Translations under genes and position numbers: made by a program
Assembly: GCF_022835695.1 (NCBI RefSeq)
Contig: NZ_BQUV01000012.1
Span: forward strand, 62,001-126,000
Direction of reading: 5' to 3'
DNA: 64,000 bases
From: Bradyrhizobium sp. Ce-3
GTDB lineage: Bacteria > Pseudomonadota > Alphaproteobacteria > Rhizobiales > Xanthobacteraceae
The notes under the pieces: generated by a model
The model's database searches: none
Told to the model about the DNA's origin: nothing
Seen by the model: only the letters and a program-made list of their open reading frames with translations
Shown: positions 41,436 to 50,560 of the stretch, one piece after another
How the letters are laid out: each line of letters opens with the position of its first letter
Position numbering within the stretch: the first letter of the stretch is position 1

Positions 41436-42659
41436 TCACTCCACCGCCGCGTACACGCCGTTGCGCACCAGCGAGCGGGTATATTCGCGTTGGCCCGGGC
41501 CCTGCATCATGAAGACCGCGATCAGGTCTTCGCTCGGATCGATCCAGAAGAACGTGCCGGCCATGCCGCTCCAGAAATACTGGCCGACCGAGCCGGAGAA
41601 CGGCGCGATACCCTGCTGCATGCGCACCGCGAAGCCGAGGCCGAAACTGTGGCCGGGCGACACCAGCGTGCCCTGGACCTTGACGCCGGCGCCGAGGTGA
41701 TCGGAGGCCATGAATTCCAGCGTCTTGCGGCCGATGATCCTGGTGCCGTCGAGCGCGCCGCCGTTGAGCAGCATCTGGGCGAAACGGGCATAGTCCATCG
41801 TGGTCGAGACCAGTCCGCCGCCGCCGGATTCCATCGCCGGCTTCTCCAGCATGTTGAACAGCTGCACCTTCTCGCTGGTCCAGGGATCGTTGGCGAAGGC
41901 CTCGGCGAGGCGGCCGGCATTGGCTTCCCCGGTATGGAAGGCGGTCTCGGTCATCTGCAGGGGCGCGAGGATGCGCTCGGTCAGGAACGCGCCGAGCGTC
42001 TGGCCGCTGACGACTTCGATGATGCGGCCGAGGATGTCGGTGGAGCGGCTGTAGTTCCACTCGGCGCCGGGCTGGCAGACCAGCGGCATGGCGGCCAGCA
42101 TGGTGGCGTGCTCGGCATTGGTGATCTTGCGGCTGCGCAGCCGCGATTGCTGGTAGAGCTGCTGCACCTGGCCGTTGCCGGTGTGGTCATAGGTCAGCCC
42201 GGACGTGTGGCGCAGCAGGTCCTGGATCGTCATCTGCCGCTGCACCGGGACCAGCTCGAGCTTGCCGTTGTGCTCGACGCCGACCTTGGTCTCGGCGAAT
42301 TCGGGAATGAACTTCGCGACGGGGTCGTTGAGCAGGAAGTGGCCGTCCTCCAGCAGCTGCATGATGCCGACCGAGACGATCGGCTTGGTCATCGAGAAGA
42401 TGCGGAAGATCGTGTCATGCTCCATCGGAGCGGCGGCTGCCGCGCTTTGCCGGCCGATCGCGTCGAACCAGCCGATCTGGCCGCGCCGCGCCACCAGCAC
42501 CGTCACGCCGGGAACGGTTCCCTTGTCGACCTCGCGCTTGAAGGTGTCGGACAGCGCCTGCAGCCGCGTGCTCGACAGCCCGATTGATTCGGGCTTGGCG
42601 AGCGGGAGGGACGGGGTGGTCTGGCTGGCGGCGTGCTTGGTGGCGGTCTGGGCGTTCAT
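41436..42659 (-). CDS. Beta-lactamase-family serine hydrolase (esterase EstB-like)
   Basis: 407 aa from ATG 42659 with GGGAGAG ahead. SMTK (about residue 90) is the SxxK nucleophile motif of class C beta-lactamases and related esterases, and WNYSRSTD supplies the Tyr. HSFGLGF near residue 340 stands where KTG is found in true beta-lactamases. No signal peptide is seen, which favours a cytoplasmic esterase over an antibiotic-degrading enzyme. Confidence 0.85.
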   Translation of the reverse strand: MNAQTATKHAASQTTPSLPLAKPESIGLSSTRLQALSDTFKREVDKGTVPGVTVLVARRGQIGWFDAIGRQSAAAAAPMEHDTIFRIFSMTKPIVSVGIMQLLEDGHFLLNDPVAKFIPEFAETKVGVEHNGKLELVPVQRQMTIQDLLRHTSGLTYDHTGNGQVQQLYQQSRLRSRKITNAEHATMLAAMPLVCQPGAEWNYSRSTDILGRIIEVVSGQTLGAFLTERILAPLQMTETAFHTGEANAGRLAEAFANDPWTSEKVQLFNMLEKPAMESGGGGLVSTTMDYARFAQMLLNGGALDGTRIIGRKTLEFMASDHLGAGVKVQGTLVSPGHSFGLGFAVRMQQGIAPFSGSVGQYFWSGMAGTFFWIDPSEDLIAVFMMQGPGQREYTRSLVRNGVYAAVE

Positions 42660-42802
42660 GGTCTCTCCCTGGTTCTTGATTCTTGCGGCGGAGTGCCGAC
42701 GTGGCGTGATGACCCAAGTCTGGCGCAGAAGTTTTGCAATGAACAGAAGCTTCACCGCTTCGCCCTTGCAAACCGGCCATGCCCTGTGCTTGAAACGGCG
42801 CG

Positions 42803-42822
42803 AACCGGCGGCGACGCCGGTT
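42803..42822 (+). other. Hairpin directly upstream of tRNA-Trp
   Basis: AACCGGCG, loop GCGA, CGCCGGTT: an 8-bp perfect stem ending six bases before the mature tRNA. It could act in 5' processing or be the end of a leader. Confidence 0.55.
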
Positions 42823-42828
42823 CCCTGC

Positions 42829-42904
42829 AGGAGTGTAGCTCAATTGGTAGAGCACCGGTCTCCAAAACCGGGGGTCGCAGGTTCGAGCCCTGCCACTCCT
42901 GCCA
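42829..42904 (+). tRNA. tRNA-Trp (anticodon CCA)
   Basis: 76 bases folding as a full cloverleaf: acceptor AGGAGTG/CACTCCT, D arm GCTC/GAGC, anticodon stem CCGGT/ACCGG with loop CTCCAAA (anticodon CCA), T arm GCAGG-TTCGAGC-CCTGC, discriminator G and encoded CCA. In many alphaproteobacteria this gene lies directly before secE; here secE is 7.5 kb further on. Confidence 0.97.
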
Positions 42905-42982
42905 GCTTTTAGCCAACAATTGGAATGTCTTAATTTAAATGCCTTGGCCGAGGTCCCGGACCCCGGCCATGATCATTTTGAC

Positions 42983-44188
42983 CTACTTGATCAGCGGGCA
43001 GCCGCCGTCCTTCAGCGGCCGGAACGCCTGGTCGCCGGGGACCTCGGCGAGCACCTTGTAGTAATCCCACGGCGCCTTCGATTCCTCCGGCTTCTTGACC
43101 TCGAACAGGAACATCGAGTGCACCATGCGGCCGTCCTCGCGCACCACGCCATTGTCGGTGAAGGCGTCGCGGACCGGGGTCGCGCGCATCTTGGCCAGCA
43201 CCGGCTTGGTCTCCTTGGTACCGGCGGCCTTCACGGCGTTGAGGTAGTGCAGGGTGGCGCTGTAGGTCGCGGCCTGGTTCATGGTCGGCATCCGCTTCAT
43301 GCGCTCGAAGAAGCGCTTGCCGAAGGCGCGGGTGCGGTCGTTGAGATCCCAGTAGTAGGCCTCGGTGATGATCAGGCCCTGCGCGAGCTTCAGCCCGAGG
43401 CTGTGGATGTCGGAGATGAACATCACGATGCCGGCGAGGTTCTGCCCGCCCGCGACGATGCCGAATTCGGCCGCCTGCTTGATCGCGTTGATGGTGTCGC
43501 CGCCGCCATTGGCGAGGCCGACGATCTTGGCCTTCGACGATTGCGCCTGCAGCAGGAAGGATGAGAAGTCCGGCGTGTTGAGCGGGTGCCGGGCGCTGCC
43601 GAGCACCTTGCCGCCGGCGGCGCGGACCACGTCGCCGGTGTCGCGCTCGATCGAATGGCCGAACACGTAGTCGGCGGTGATGAAGAACCAGCTGTCGCCG
43701 CCGTTCTTCACGATCGCGCTGCCGACGGTGTGGGCGTTGGCGTAGGTGTCGTAGGTCCAGTGCAGCGTGTAGGGCGAGCAGGACTTGCCGGTGATGTCGG
43801 AGCTCGCCGCATCCGTCACGATCATGATCTTCTCGAACTGCTTCGACATCTCCATGCCGGCGAGCGCGGTCGCCGAGGTCGGCATGTCGATGATCATGTC
43901 GACATTCTCGGCCTCGTACCATTTGCGGGTGATGGTGGCGGCGACGTCGGCCTTGTTGAGGGCGTCGGCGGTGACGAGCTCGATCGGCTTGCCGAACATC
44001 GAGCCGCCGAACTCCTCGATGGCCATCTTGGTGGCCTCGACATTTCCGGCACCGCCGATGTCGGAATAGACCGACTGGAAATCGGTCAGCACGCCGATCT
44101 TGAGCGGCGCCTGTTGCGCGAGCGCGGGGCCCGCCAGGACGGCTGTGAGCAGGCCGGCAGCGGACAGACTCGTGACGATGGATTTCAT
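42983..44188 (-). CDS. Branched-chain amino acid-type ABC substrate-binding protein (LivK-like)
   Basis: 401 aa. A signal peptide ends AGPALAQQ (about residue 24). PLKIGVLTDFQSVYSDIGG opens a type I periplasmic binding fold (Peripla_BP_6), with TADYVFGHSIERD in the second lobe. It is an orphan: no permease or ATPase is beside it. It is divergent from a GntR regulator and an acyl-CoA ligase, suggesting it binds an aromatic or other carboxylic acid instead of an amino acid (inference). Confidence 0.86.
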   Translation of the reverse strand: MKSIVTSLSAAGLLTAVLAGPALAQQAPLKIGVLTDFQSVYSDIGGAGNVEATKMAIEEFGGSMFGKPIELVTADALNKADVAATITRKWYEAENVDMIIDMPTSATALAGMEMSKQFEKIMIVTDAASSDITGKSCSPYTLHWTYDTYANAHTVGSAIVKNGGDSWFFITADYVFGHSIERDTGDVVRAAGGKVLGSARHPLNTPDFSSFLLQAQSSKAKIVGLANGGGDTINAIKQAAEFGIVAGGQNLAGIVMFISDIHSLGLKLAQGLIITEAYYWDLNDRTRAFGKRFFERMKRMPTMNQAATYSATLHYLNAVKAAGTKETKPVLAKMRATPVRDAFTDNGVVREDGRMVHSMFLFEVKKPEESKAPWDYYKVLAEVPGDQAFRPLKDGGCPLIK

Positions 44189-44219
44189 GGTGATGCGCCT
44201 CCCCGGGTGTTTTTATCCG

Positions 44220-44232
44220 TTTGTCCGACAAA
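44220..44232. promoter_or_regulatory. TTTGTCCGACAAA operator, copy 1
   Basis: Perfect 13-bp palindrome around a central C, 31 bases upstream of the binding-protein start. It contains TTGTCCGACAA, which fits the FadR-subfamily consensus TnGTnnnACnA exactly. Confidence 0.75.
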
Positions 44233-44331
44233 GCTAGATTTGCCCGGTTCCGGTGTCAATTCCGGCCGGCCGGGTGCGACAATCCGGCTGCAGCGAGGCC
44301 ATTTGACGCTCCAACGGCCTTTCGCCTATCC

Positions 44332-44344
44332 TTTGTCCGACAAA
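44332..44344. promoter_or_regulatory. TTTGTCCGACAAA operator, copy 2
   Basis: Identical 13-bp palindrome, 29 bases ahead of the GntR-family start. With copy 1 it brackets the divergent promoters, as expected for an autoregulated GntR repressor controlling both directions. Confidence 0.75.
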
Positions 44345-44373
44345 CAACAACCGAGAGATCCAGGGAGCCGAGG

Positions 44374-45138
44374 ATGCCCGCCACGCCGCTGTTCCGGCGC
44401 ATCGATGTCGCGCCCGCCTACCAGAAGGTCGCCGACGCGATCGAGCGCGAGATCATCAACGGCCGGATCAAGCCGGGCGAGCCGATCGGCACCGAGCAGC
44501 AACTGGTCGCGCAGTTCGGCGTCAACCGCTCGACGGTCCGCGAAGGCATCCGCGTGCTTGAGGAGGGTGGGCTGATCCGCCGCGATTCGAGCCGCCGGCT
44601 GCAGGCCTGCCTGCCGCGCTACAACAAGCTCGCAACCCGGCTGTCGCGCGCGCTGATCCTGCATGAGGTGACGTTCCGCGAATTGTTCGAGACCTCGATG
44701 ACGCTGGAGGTCGCGAGCGTCGAGGGCGCGGTGGAGCGTGCGACCGAGGAGAACATCGCCGAGCTCGCCGGCAATCTCGCGCGCAGCGCCGCGCTGGTTG
44801 GAAATCCCGCCGAGCTCGCCGAGCTCGACGCGGAATTCCACGTGCTGATGGCCAAGGCCTCGCAGAACCGCGTGCTGCAGCTCGCCCGCGAGCCCGCCGC
44901 GCAGCTGTTCTTTCCGACCACCGAGATGATCGTCGGCGGCGTGCGGGAGGGTGGCGCGCGCCTCGTCGAGGCGCATCGCCACATCCTCGATGCGATCAGG
45001 GGACGCGACAAGGAGGCCGGCGTGTTGTGGACGCGGCGGCATCTGCAGGACTGGCGGCGCGGCTTCGAGAAGATCGCCTCGCTCGATCGCTCGGTCGAGC
45101 ACACCTACATGGAACACGCCTACGCCGCCCGGCAGTAG
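44374..45138 (+). CDS. GntR-family regulator, FadR subfamily
   Basis: 254 aa from ATG 44374 with GGGAG ahead. The winged helix-turn-helix spans residues about 12-75 (GTEQQLVAQFGVNRSTVREGIR). The following helical FCD domain has the Asp/His pattern LDAEFHVLMAKAS...EAHRHILDAIRGRD that binds a metal and a carboxylate ligand. Probable repressor of the acyl-CoA ligase gene downstream (54-base gap) and of the divergent binding protein through the two palindromes. Confidence 0.88.
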   Translation: MPATPLFRRIDVAPAYQKVADAIEREIINGRIKPGEPIGTEQQLVAQFGVNRSTVREGIRVLEEGGLIRRDSSRRLQACLPRYNKLATRLSRALILHEVTFRELFETSMTLEVASVEGAVERATEENIAELAGNLARSAALVGNPAELAELDAEFHVLMAKASQNRVLQLAREPAAQLFFPTTEMIVGGVREGGARLVEAHRHILDAIRGRDKEAGVLWTRRHLQDWRRGFEKIASLDRSVEHTYMEHAYAARQ

Positions 45139-45192
45139 CGACGGCGCGGTCGAAGACAAGACAACGACAAAAAGCACATTCGGGAGGGACAT

Positions 45193-46806
45193 ATGAGCGA
45201 CGACATCGCAGCGACCATCCAGCGCGCCCGCGAGCACAGCATCGGCGACCTGCTGCGCCGGTCCGCGAAACGCTATCCCACCAAGACCGCGCTGATTTGC
45301 GGCGAGGTGAGCTGGACCTTCGCGGAGATGGACGCGATCTGCAATCGGCTCGGACGAGGCTTGCTCGCGCTCGGCATCGCGAAGGGCGACCGCGTCGCGG
45401 TGCTGTCGCGCAACTCGCACGGCTTCGCCGCGTTGCGTTTCGCGGTGGCGCGGATCGGCGCCATCCTGGTGCCGATCAACTTCATGCTCAATCCCGACGA
45501 GATCAATTTCATCCTGGCCAATTCCGGCGCCAAGCTGCTCGCCGTCGGCCCGGATTTCGTGGAGACCGCGCACGCCGCGGCCGCCAAGGGCTCGGCGGTC
45601 GAAACCCTGATCTGGCTGCCCGGCGAGGATCCCGCCACCGCGCCCGAGGGCATCACGACCTTCGACAGCCTGCTGCACAGCGACGCTTCGGTGCCGGATG
45701 CGTCGGTCGACAGCCGCGATCCCGCGCAGATCATCTACACCAGCGGCACCGAGTCGCTGCCGAAGGGCGCGATCCTCACCCATGAAGCCGTGATGTGGCA
45801 GTATGTCAGCTGCATCATCGACGGCGGCATGGCGACCGACGACACGGTGCTGCACGCGCTGCCGCTCTACCACTGCGCGCAGCTCGACGTCTTCCTCGGG
45901 CCCGCGATCTATCTCGGCGCCACCAGCCTGATCACCGGCAAGCCGGTGCCCGACAACGTCCTGGCGCTGATCGCGGCCCACAAGATCAACGCGTTCTTCG
46001 CGCCGCCGACGATCTGGATCGCGATGTTGCGTTCGCCGGCGTTCGACCGCACCGACCTGTCGACCCTGCGCAAGGGCTATTACGGCGCCTCGATCATGCC
46101 GGTCGAGGTGCTGCTCGAATTGCAGCGCCGGCTGCCCGAGGTGAAGTTCTGGAATTTCTACGGCCAGACTGAGATCGCGCCGCTCGCGACCGTGCTTTCG
46201 CCGGAGGATCAGCTGCCGAAGGCAGGCTCGGCCGGCAAGCCCGCGATCAATGTCGAGACGCGGGTGGTCAGGCCTGACATGACCGACGTCGGGGTCGGGG
46301 AGGTCGGCGAGATCGTGCACCGCTCGCCGCATCTGTTGTCCGGCTACTACAAGGATCCGGTCAAGACCGCGGCGGCGTTCGCCGGCGGCTGGTTTCATTC
46401 CGGCGATCTCGCGACGGTCGATGCGGACGGCTACATCACCGTCGTCGATCGGGTGAAGGACATGATCAAGAGCGGCGGCGAGAATGTCGCGAGCCGCGAG
46501 GTCGAGGAGATGATCTACCGGATGCCCGCGGTGTCCGAGGTTGCTGTGGTCGGGTTGCCCGATCCGCGCTGGATCGAGGCGGTGACCGCGATCGTCGTGG
46601 TCAAGGCCGGTGCGAGCCTGGAGGCCGACGCCGTCATCAAGCATTGTGCGGCGTCGATGGCCCATTTCAAGGTGCCGAAGCAGGTCATCTTCGTCGACAG
46701 CCTGCCGAAGAACCCGAGCGGCAAGCTGCTGAAGCGGGAGCTGCGGCAGCGCTATGTCGGCGGCGCGACGCTGGATCAGGCGGTGCAGAGGAGCTTTGCC
46801 GGATAG
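45193..46806 (+). CDS. Acyl-CoA synthetase / AMP-dependent ligase
   Basis: 537 aa. IYTSGTESLPKGA is the AMP-binding P-loop, FYGQTEIAP the A5 motif, GWFHSGDLATVDADGYI and DRVKDMIKSGGENV the A7-A8 hinge region, and PKNPSGKLLKREL carries the catalytic Lys. It activates a carboxylic acid to its CoA ester. Operon position with a FadR-type regulator and divergence from a binding protein suggest uptake and activation of the same acid. The chain length or ring type of the substrate is not evident. Confidence 0.9.
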   Translation: MSDDIAATIQRAREHSIGDLLRRSAKRYPTKTALICGEVSWTFAEMDAICNRLGRGLLALGIAKGDRVAVLSRNSHGFAALRFAVARIGAILVPINFMLNPDEINFILANSGAKLLAVGPDFVETAHAAAAKGSAVETLIWLPGEDPATAPEGITTFDSLLHSDASVPDASVDSRDPAQIIYTSGTESLPKGAILTHEAVMWQYVSCIIDGGMATDDTVLHALPLYHCAQLDVFLGPAIYLGATSLITGKPVPDNVLALIAAHKINAFFAPPTIWIAMLRSPAFDRTDLSTLRKGYYGASIMPVEVLLELQRRLPEVKFWNFYGQTEIAPLATVLSPEDQLPKAGSAGKPAINVETRVVRPDMTDVGVGEVGEIVHRSPHLLSGYYKDPVKTAAAFAGGWFHSGDLATVDADGYITVVDRVKDMIKSGGENVASREVEEMIYRMPAVSEVAVVGLPDPRWIEAVTAIVVVKAGASLEADAVIKHCAASMAHFKVPKQVIFVDSLPKNPSGKLLKRELRQRYVGGATLDQAVQRSFAG

Positions 46807-46811
46807 CCCGG

Positions 46812-47720
46812 CTATTGGCCGGCTGTCTTCGGCGCCTTGTCCGACCACTCCGGCGGCAGGCCAAGCTTGCCGGCGGCCATGCCGATCAGGCCGGGATTGC
46901 GGCCGTACGCCTCACAGGCCGCATATTTCGGCTTGCCGCCGAGCGTGGCGCCGATCTTGTCGAATGACGGCAGTTCCGGCGGCTTGCCGAACGGCGTCGC
47001 GCCGGTGACGACCAGCTTGCTGAAATCGTCGCTGAAGGAGGAGGCGAGGTCGTAGGCGTCGGCGGCGCTCGAAACCCTCGGCGAGTTGGTGAATGAATTT
47101 GCGCCCCGCGCCCACACCATCGCCGCCTGCTGGCGGCTGGCTGGATCGCGCACCTCGGCTTCGACCGTCAGGCTGCCGAGGCCGACCGGCAACCGCGGCA
47201 CCGGCACTGGCACGCTGGCGCTAAGTGCGGTCGGCAGAAAGCCGAGCACCTTGGAGGCGCCTGCGGCGACCTCGTCGGTGGGCGCCGCCTGGGTGACGAG
47301 CGCGTGCGCGGTCAGATCGGCTGGCTGATCGGGAGCAACGACTTCGAGCCGATCGCTGAGGCCGACGCAGAGCGAACGGTCGATCACGTTGGCGACCAGG
47401 CGCCGCTGCTCTTGCGAAAGCGTCGGCGAGGCTGTCTGCGCGAAGGTCGTCGGCACGATCCGTACCGTCTTCGCGGCGAGCACGTCCTCCTTGTTGACGT
47501 GAACCAGCGATTTCGCCAGCAGCCCGTCGGACGGGGTCAGTTTGTCGTAGGATGCCAGTGATCCGCCTTTGGTCATCGGCGCGCTGGCGCAGCCCGATAA
47601 CAACGCGGCCGCGACCGCGGCTCCGGCGAGTGCGGATGGCCGATTGTACCGGCGATCGAGCCAAACCCGGTCGGTGCCCTGCGCGTCAGCGGCAGAGTCC
47701 GGTCGAAACTTGATTTTCAT
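46812..47720 (-). CDS. DUF3313-type lipoprotein
   Basis: 302 aa from ATG 47720. The N-terminal region has a basic part (DRRYNRPSALAG) then a hydrophobic run to LLSGC, a lipobox that would be acylated on Cys after signal peptidase II cleavage. The body (LTPSDGLLAKSLVHVN, VRIVPTTF, ANVIDRSLC) matches the DUF3313 pattern. The function is unknown. It converges on the ligase gene, whose stop is five bases away. Confidence 0.72.
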   Translation of the reverse strand: MKIKFRPDSAADAQGTDRVWLDRRYNRPSALAGAAVAAALLSGCASAPMTKGGSLASYDKLTPSDGLLAKSLVHVNKEDVLAAKTVRIVPTTFAQTASPTLSQEQRRLVANVIDRSLCVGLSDRLEVVAPDQPADLTAHALVTQAAPTDEVAAGASKVLGFLPTALSASVPVPVPRLPVGLGSLTVEAEVRDPASRQQAAMVWARGANSFTNSPRVSSAADAYDLASSFSDDFSKLVVTGATPFGKPPELPSFDKIGATLGGKPKYAACEAYGRNPGLIGMAAGKLGLPPEWSDKAPKTAGQ

Positions 47721-47922
47721 GTCACCCCTCGAACGACCGCTCACCCCAGAACCGATCGCGTGTCACGATAGGGCGGGGCCGCCGAGGCCGGGATTAAGAG
47801 ATATTAAGTCAGATATAGACTGCGAAACCGCGCGACCTATTTGAGCCACATTTGGCCGTGCAGCCTTAACAAAACGCTATATTTGCGCACTGCGCATCGG
47901 AGGCAAACGCCTCTAAAATGCC

Positions 47923-48672
47923 GTGATGCAGATCCTGGAATACGACCTCGTGGCTCTCCCCGTCACCAACGCGCGCATTCTCTGCGTCGAGGACGACGCC
48001 GATATCGCGCGCATGCTGGCCGAGGTATTGCAGGACAACGGCTTCAGAGCAGTGCTGGTCGGTTCGGCCATGGAGATGGATGCATTGCTCAAGCGCGAGA
48101 GCTTCGATCTCATCGTGCTCGATGTGATGCTGCCGGGCGAGGATGGACTGAGCATCTGCCGGCGCCTGCGCATGGTGTCCTCGATCCCCATCATCATGGT
48201 GACGGCGCGGGGCGAGGATATCGACCGGATTCTCGGCCTCGAACTCGGCGCCGACGACTATGTCACCAAGCCGTTCAATTCGCGCGAGCTGGTGGCTCGC
48301 ATCCGCGCACTGTTGCGCCGGGTCGAGAGCGGCTCGGTGGCGCGCTCGCGACCGCGTCCTTTGACCTTCGCCGGATGGCGCATCAATCCCACCACGCGCG
48401 AACTGCATGACCCGGCCGGCGTCCGCATCACGCTGACCGGGGCCGAGTTCGATCTGCTGCTGGCGTTCTGCCGCAATCCCGGCCAGGTGCTGTCGCGCGA
48501 GCAGCTGATCGAGCAGGCGTTCGGTGGCCTGATTGCATCGGTCGAGCGCAGCGTCGACGTCCATATCAGCCGCATCAGGCAGAAGATCGAGCCGGATCCG
48601 AAGGACCGCTCGATGATCAAGACGGTGCGGCTCGGCGGCTACCTGTTCACGCCGGCGGTCGAGCAGATCTGA
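47923..48672 (+). CDS. OmpR-family response regulator
   Basis: 249 aa from GTG 47923; ATG 47926 is the adjacent choice. The receiver has acidic EDDAD, phospho-acceptor Asp in LIVLDVMLPG, and Lys in TKPFN. The C-terminal winged helix (LTGAEFDLLLAFCRNPGQVL, VERSVDVHISRIRQKI) is OmpR/PhoB-type. It forms a pair with the histidine kinase, whose start overlaps its stop (TGATG). The regulated genes are not apparent. Confidence 0.92.
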   Translation: MMQILEYDLVALPVTNARILCVEDDADIARMLAEVLQDNGFRAVLVGSAMEMDALLKRESFDLIVLDVMLPGEDGLSICRRLRMVSSIPIIMVTARGEDIDRILGLELGADDYVTKPFNSRELVARIRALLRRVESGSVARSRPRPLTFAGWRINPTTRELHDPAGVRITLTGAEFDLLLAFCRNPGQVLSREQLIEQAFGGLIASVERSVDVHISRIRQKIEPDPKDRSMIKTVRLGGYLFTPAVEQI

Positions 48673-50009
48673 TGGGATGGGCACAGCGGCTGATGCCGCG
48701 CAGCGTCGCCGCGCAACTGATGAGCCTCGTCGCAGTCTCCGAGCTGATCGGCATCACGCTCGCGGCGGTGACCATCATCTATTTGTTCGATTCTCCCTCG
48801 ATCACCGACACGCAGAAGTTTCTGGCCGGGCGGGTCGCGGAGCTGACACAGCTTGTGCGTTCCACGAAGACGCCGGCAGACGCAGATGAACTGCTGGCCG
48901 CGGCCAGGCGCGGCGGTCTCGACGTCAGGCGCGTCGCCCTGGGCGAATTGGTGCCTCGAACATCCGCAGAGACGCGGTCGTTTTCCATGAGAGCGTTCCG
49001 GCAACTGGCTGCCGAGCCCGGAATTGAGTCGCTGGAAGACCTGCGCCATCCGGCAGGCTCGTCGTCACAGGTGATCGTGAGGCTCGACGACGGCCACGCG
49101 TTGATGGCCGACGTTGCGGTCAAAGGCGGCCTTTGGTCCACTTTGCTCCGCCCGGCGGCCGGGGGCGGGATCGTCGTGCTGATCTCCATGCTGCTGCTGT
49201 CGGTCTATGCGGTGCGCTGGGTGATCGCGCCGCTGGCCGACGTCGCGCGCGCTGCGACCTCGTTCGGCCGCTCGCCGCGGACTTCCGAGGTGCTGCGCCG
49301 CCGCGGGCCGCGCGAAATCGCCCAGGTCGCCGACGCGCTCAACGACATGCGCACCCGTATCGCCGCGCTGCTCGACGACCGCACCCGCATGCTCGCGGCG
49401 ATCAGCCATGACCTGCGGACGCCGCTGACGCGGCTCAGGTTGCGCTCCGAGCGTGTCCGCGAAGATGCGCTGCGCACGGCGATGCTTGGCGATATCGCCA
49501 AGGTGACGCGCATGATCAACGAGACGCTGGAGTTTCTGCGCGAGGATGCCCGCACGGAGGCGGCATCGTGCATCGACCTGCCGAGCTTTCTGCAGACCAT
49601 CTGCTCGGACTTCGCCGATACCGGCCATGCGGTGTCCTATGCCGGGCCGGCGCGGCTGCCCTATGTCTGCCGGCCTCGCGCGCTGTCGCGCGCCGTCACC
49701 AACGTCGTGGAGAATGCAGTCAAGCACGGCGGCCTGGTCGCGGTGACGCTCCGCCTTGCGGAGGCCGACCATGTCGAGATCGCGGTGGCCGACGATGGCC
49801 CCGGCATCCCACCGGCGCTGCGCGACAAGGTGTTCGAACCCTTCTTCAAGGCCGACAGCGCGCGCCAGGGCAGCGGCGGCTTTGGGCTGGGGCTGTCGAT
49901 CGCCCAGGATATCGTCAAACGGCACGGCGGCAGCATCGCGTTGAAGCCGGGCGAGCCGAGCGGATTGCTTGTCTCGATGCTGCTGCCACCCACGCCCGTC
50001 CTGGCCTAG
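48672..50009 (+). CDS. Sensor histidine kinase, EnvZ-like
   Basis: 445 aa. Two membrane helices (about residues 16-40 and 160-182) enclose a periplasmic sensor part of about 120 residues. A HAMP domain follows, then the H-box AISHDLRTPLTRLRLRSE, N-box NVVENAVKHGG, DDGPGIP and GFGLGLSIAQDIVKRHGG. The layout is like EnvZ/RstB kinases. The signal is unknown. Confidence 0.92.
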   Translation: MGWAQRLMPRSVAAQLMSLVAVSELIGITLAAVTIIYLFDSPSITDTQKFLAGRVAELTQLVRSTKTPADADELLAAARRGGLDVRRVALGELVPRTSAETRSFSMRAFRQLAAEPGIESLEDLRHPAGSSSQVIVRLDDGHALMADVAVKGGLWSTLLRPAAGGGIVVLISMLLLSVYAVRWVIAPLADVARAATSFGRSPRTSEVLRRRGPREIAQVADALNDMRTRIAALLDDRTRMLAAISHDLRTPLTRLRLRSERVREDALRTAMLGDIAKVTRMINETLEFLREDARTEAASCIDLPSFLQTICSDFADTGHAVSYAGPARLPYVCRPRALSRAVTNVVENAVKHGGLVAVTLRLAEADHVEIAVADDGPGIPPALRDKVFEPFFKADSARQGSGGFGLGLSIAQDIVKRHGGSIALKPGEPSGLLVSMLLPPTPVLA

Positions 50010-50165
50010 GGGAGGCCAGACTGGGGCCGCGCGCGACCGGAGCGTCGTCCTGACGCTGACGGGAAGTCCGGCACGGCCCCGGGATGCCGGCTAAGCCCTT
50101 GATCCGGAGAGGCCAATGCCCGATCGGTCCGAACCGGGTGGGCGCCGGATGCGATCTCGCCGACC

Positions 50166-50194
50166 TTGACGTTTGGCCGGTCTCGCAGTAGATA
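50166..50194 (+). promoter_or_regulatory. Probable sigma-70 promoter of secE-nusG
   Basis: TTGACG, 17-base spacer, TAGATA, about 175 bases ahead of secE in the 359-base gap after the histidine kinase gene. The -35 is near perfect. No gene is seen in the rest of the gap. Confidence 0.5.
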
Positions 50195-50368
50195 CCGCCC
50201 ACTCGCAGCCGGCCCGCTTCGATGGCGGATATCCGGCGCGGCCTAATTCCCCGAACATTCGAGCTCGTTTATCGGCTCAACCTTCCAAACGAGGGCTGGG
50301 TCCGCAAGGTCGGCTGTTCGGATTCCTTGAAACGTTGCAATCGTCCGGAGACGGACGCGGATCTCACG

Positions 50369-50560
50369 ATGGCTTTCAGCCCGTTCAAATTCCTGCAGGA
50401 AGTGCGCTCGGAGACCGCCAAGGTCACCTGGCCGACGCGCCGCGAGACGACCATCACCACCATCATGGTGTTCGTGATGGTGGCGCTGGCCTCGATCTTC
50501 TTCTTCGCCGCGGACCAGGTCATCCGCTACCTCATCACCCTGATACTGGGCATCCACTGA
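50369..50560 (+). CDS. secE: Preprotein translocase subunit SecE
   Basis: 63 aa from ATG 50369. FLQEVRSETAKVTWPTRRET is the conserved amphipathic SecE segment, followed by one membrane helix (TIMVFVMVALASIFFFAADQ). This is the short single-helix form usual in alphaproteobacteria. It clamps SecY in the inner membrane. The in-frame upstream extension lacks SecE-like residues. Its stop overlaps the nusG start (TGATG). Confidence 0.95.
   Translation: MAFSPFKFLQEVRSETAKVTWPTRRETTITTIMVFVMVALASIFFFAADQVIRYLITLILGIH

Noticed and set aside
41436-42659. Antibiotic-resistance beta-lactamase
   Set aside because: It has SxxK and Tyr but no signal peptide and no clear KTG motif, so an esterase-type serine hydrolase is more likely.
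50166-50368. Upstream extension of secE in the same frame
   Set aside because: The extra 49 residues do not resemble SecE and the inner ATG begins exactly at the conserved region.
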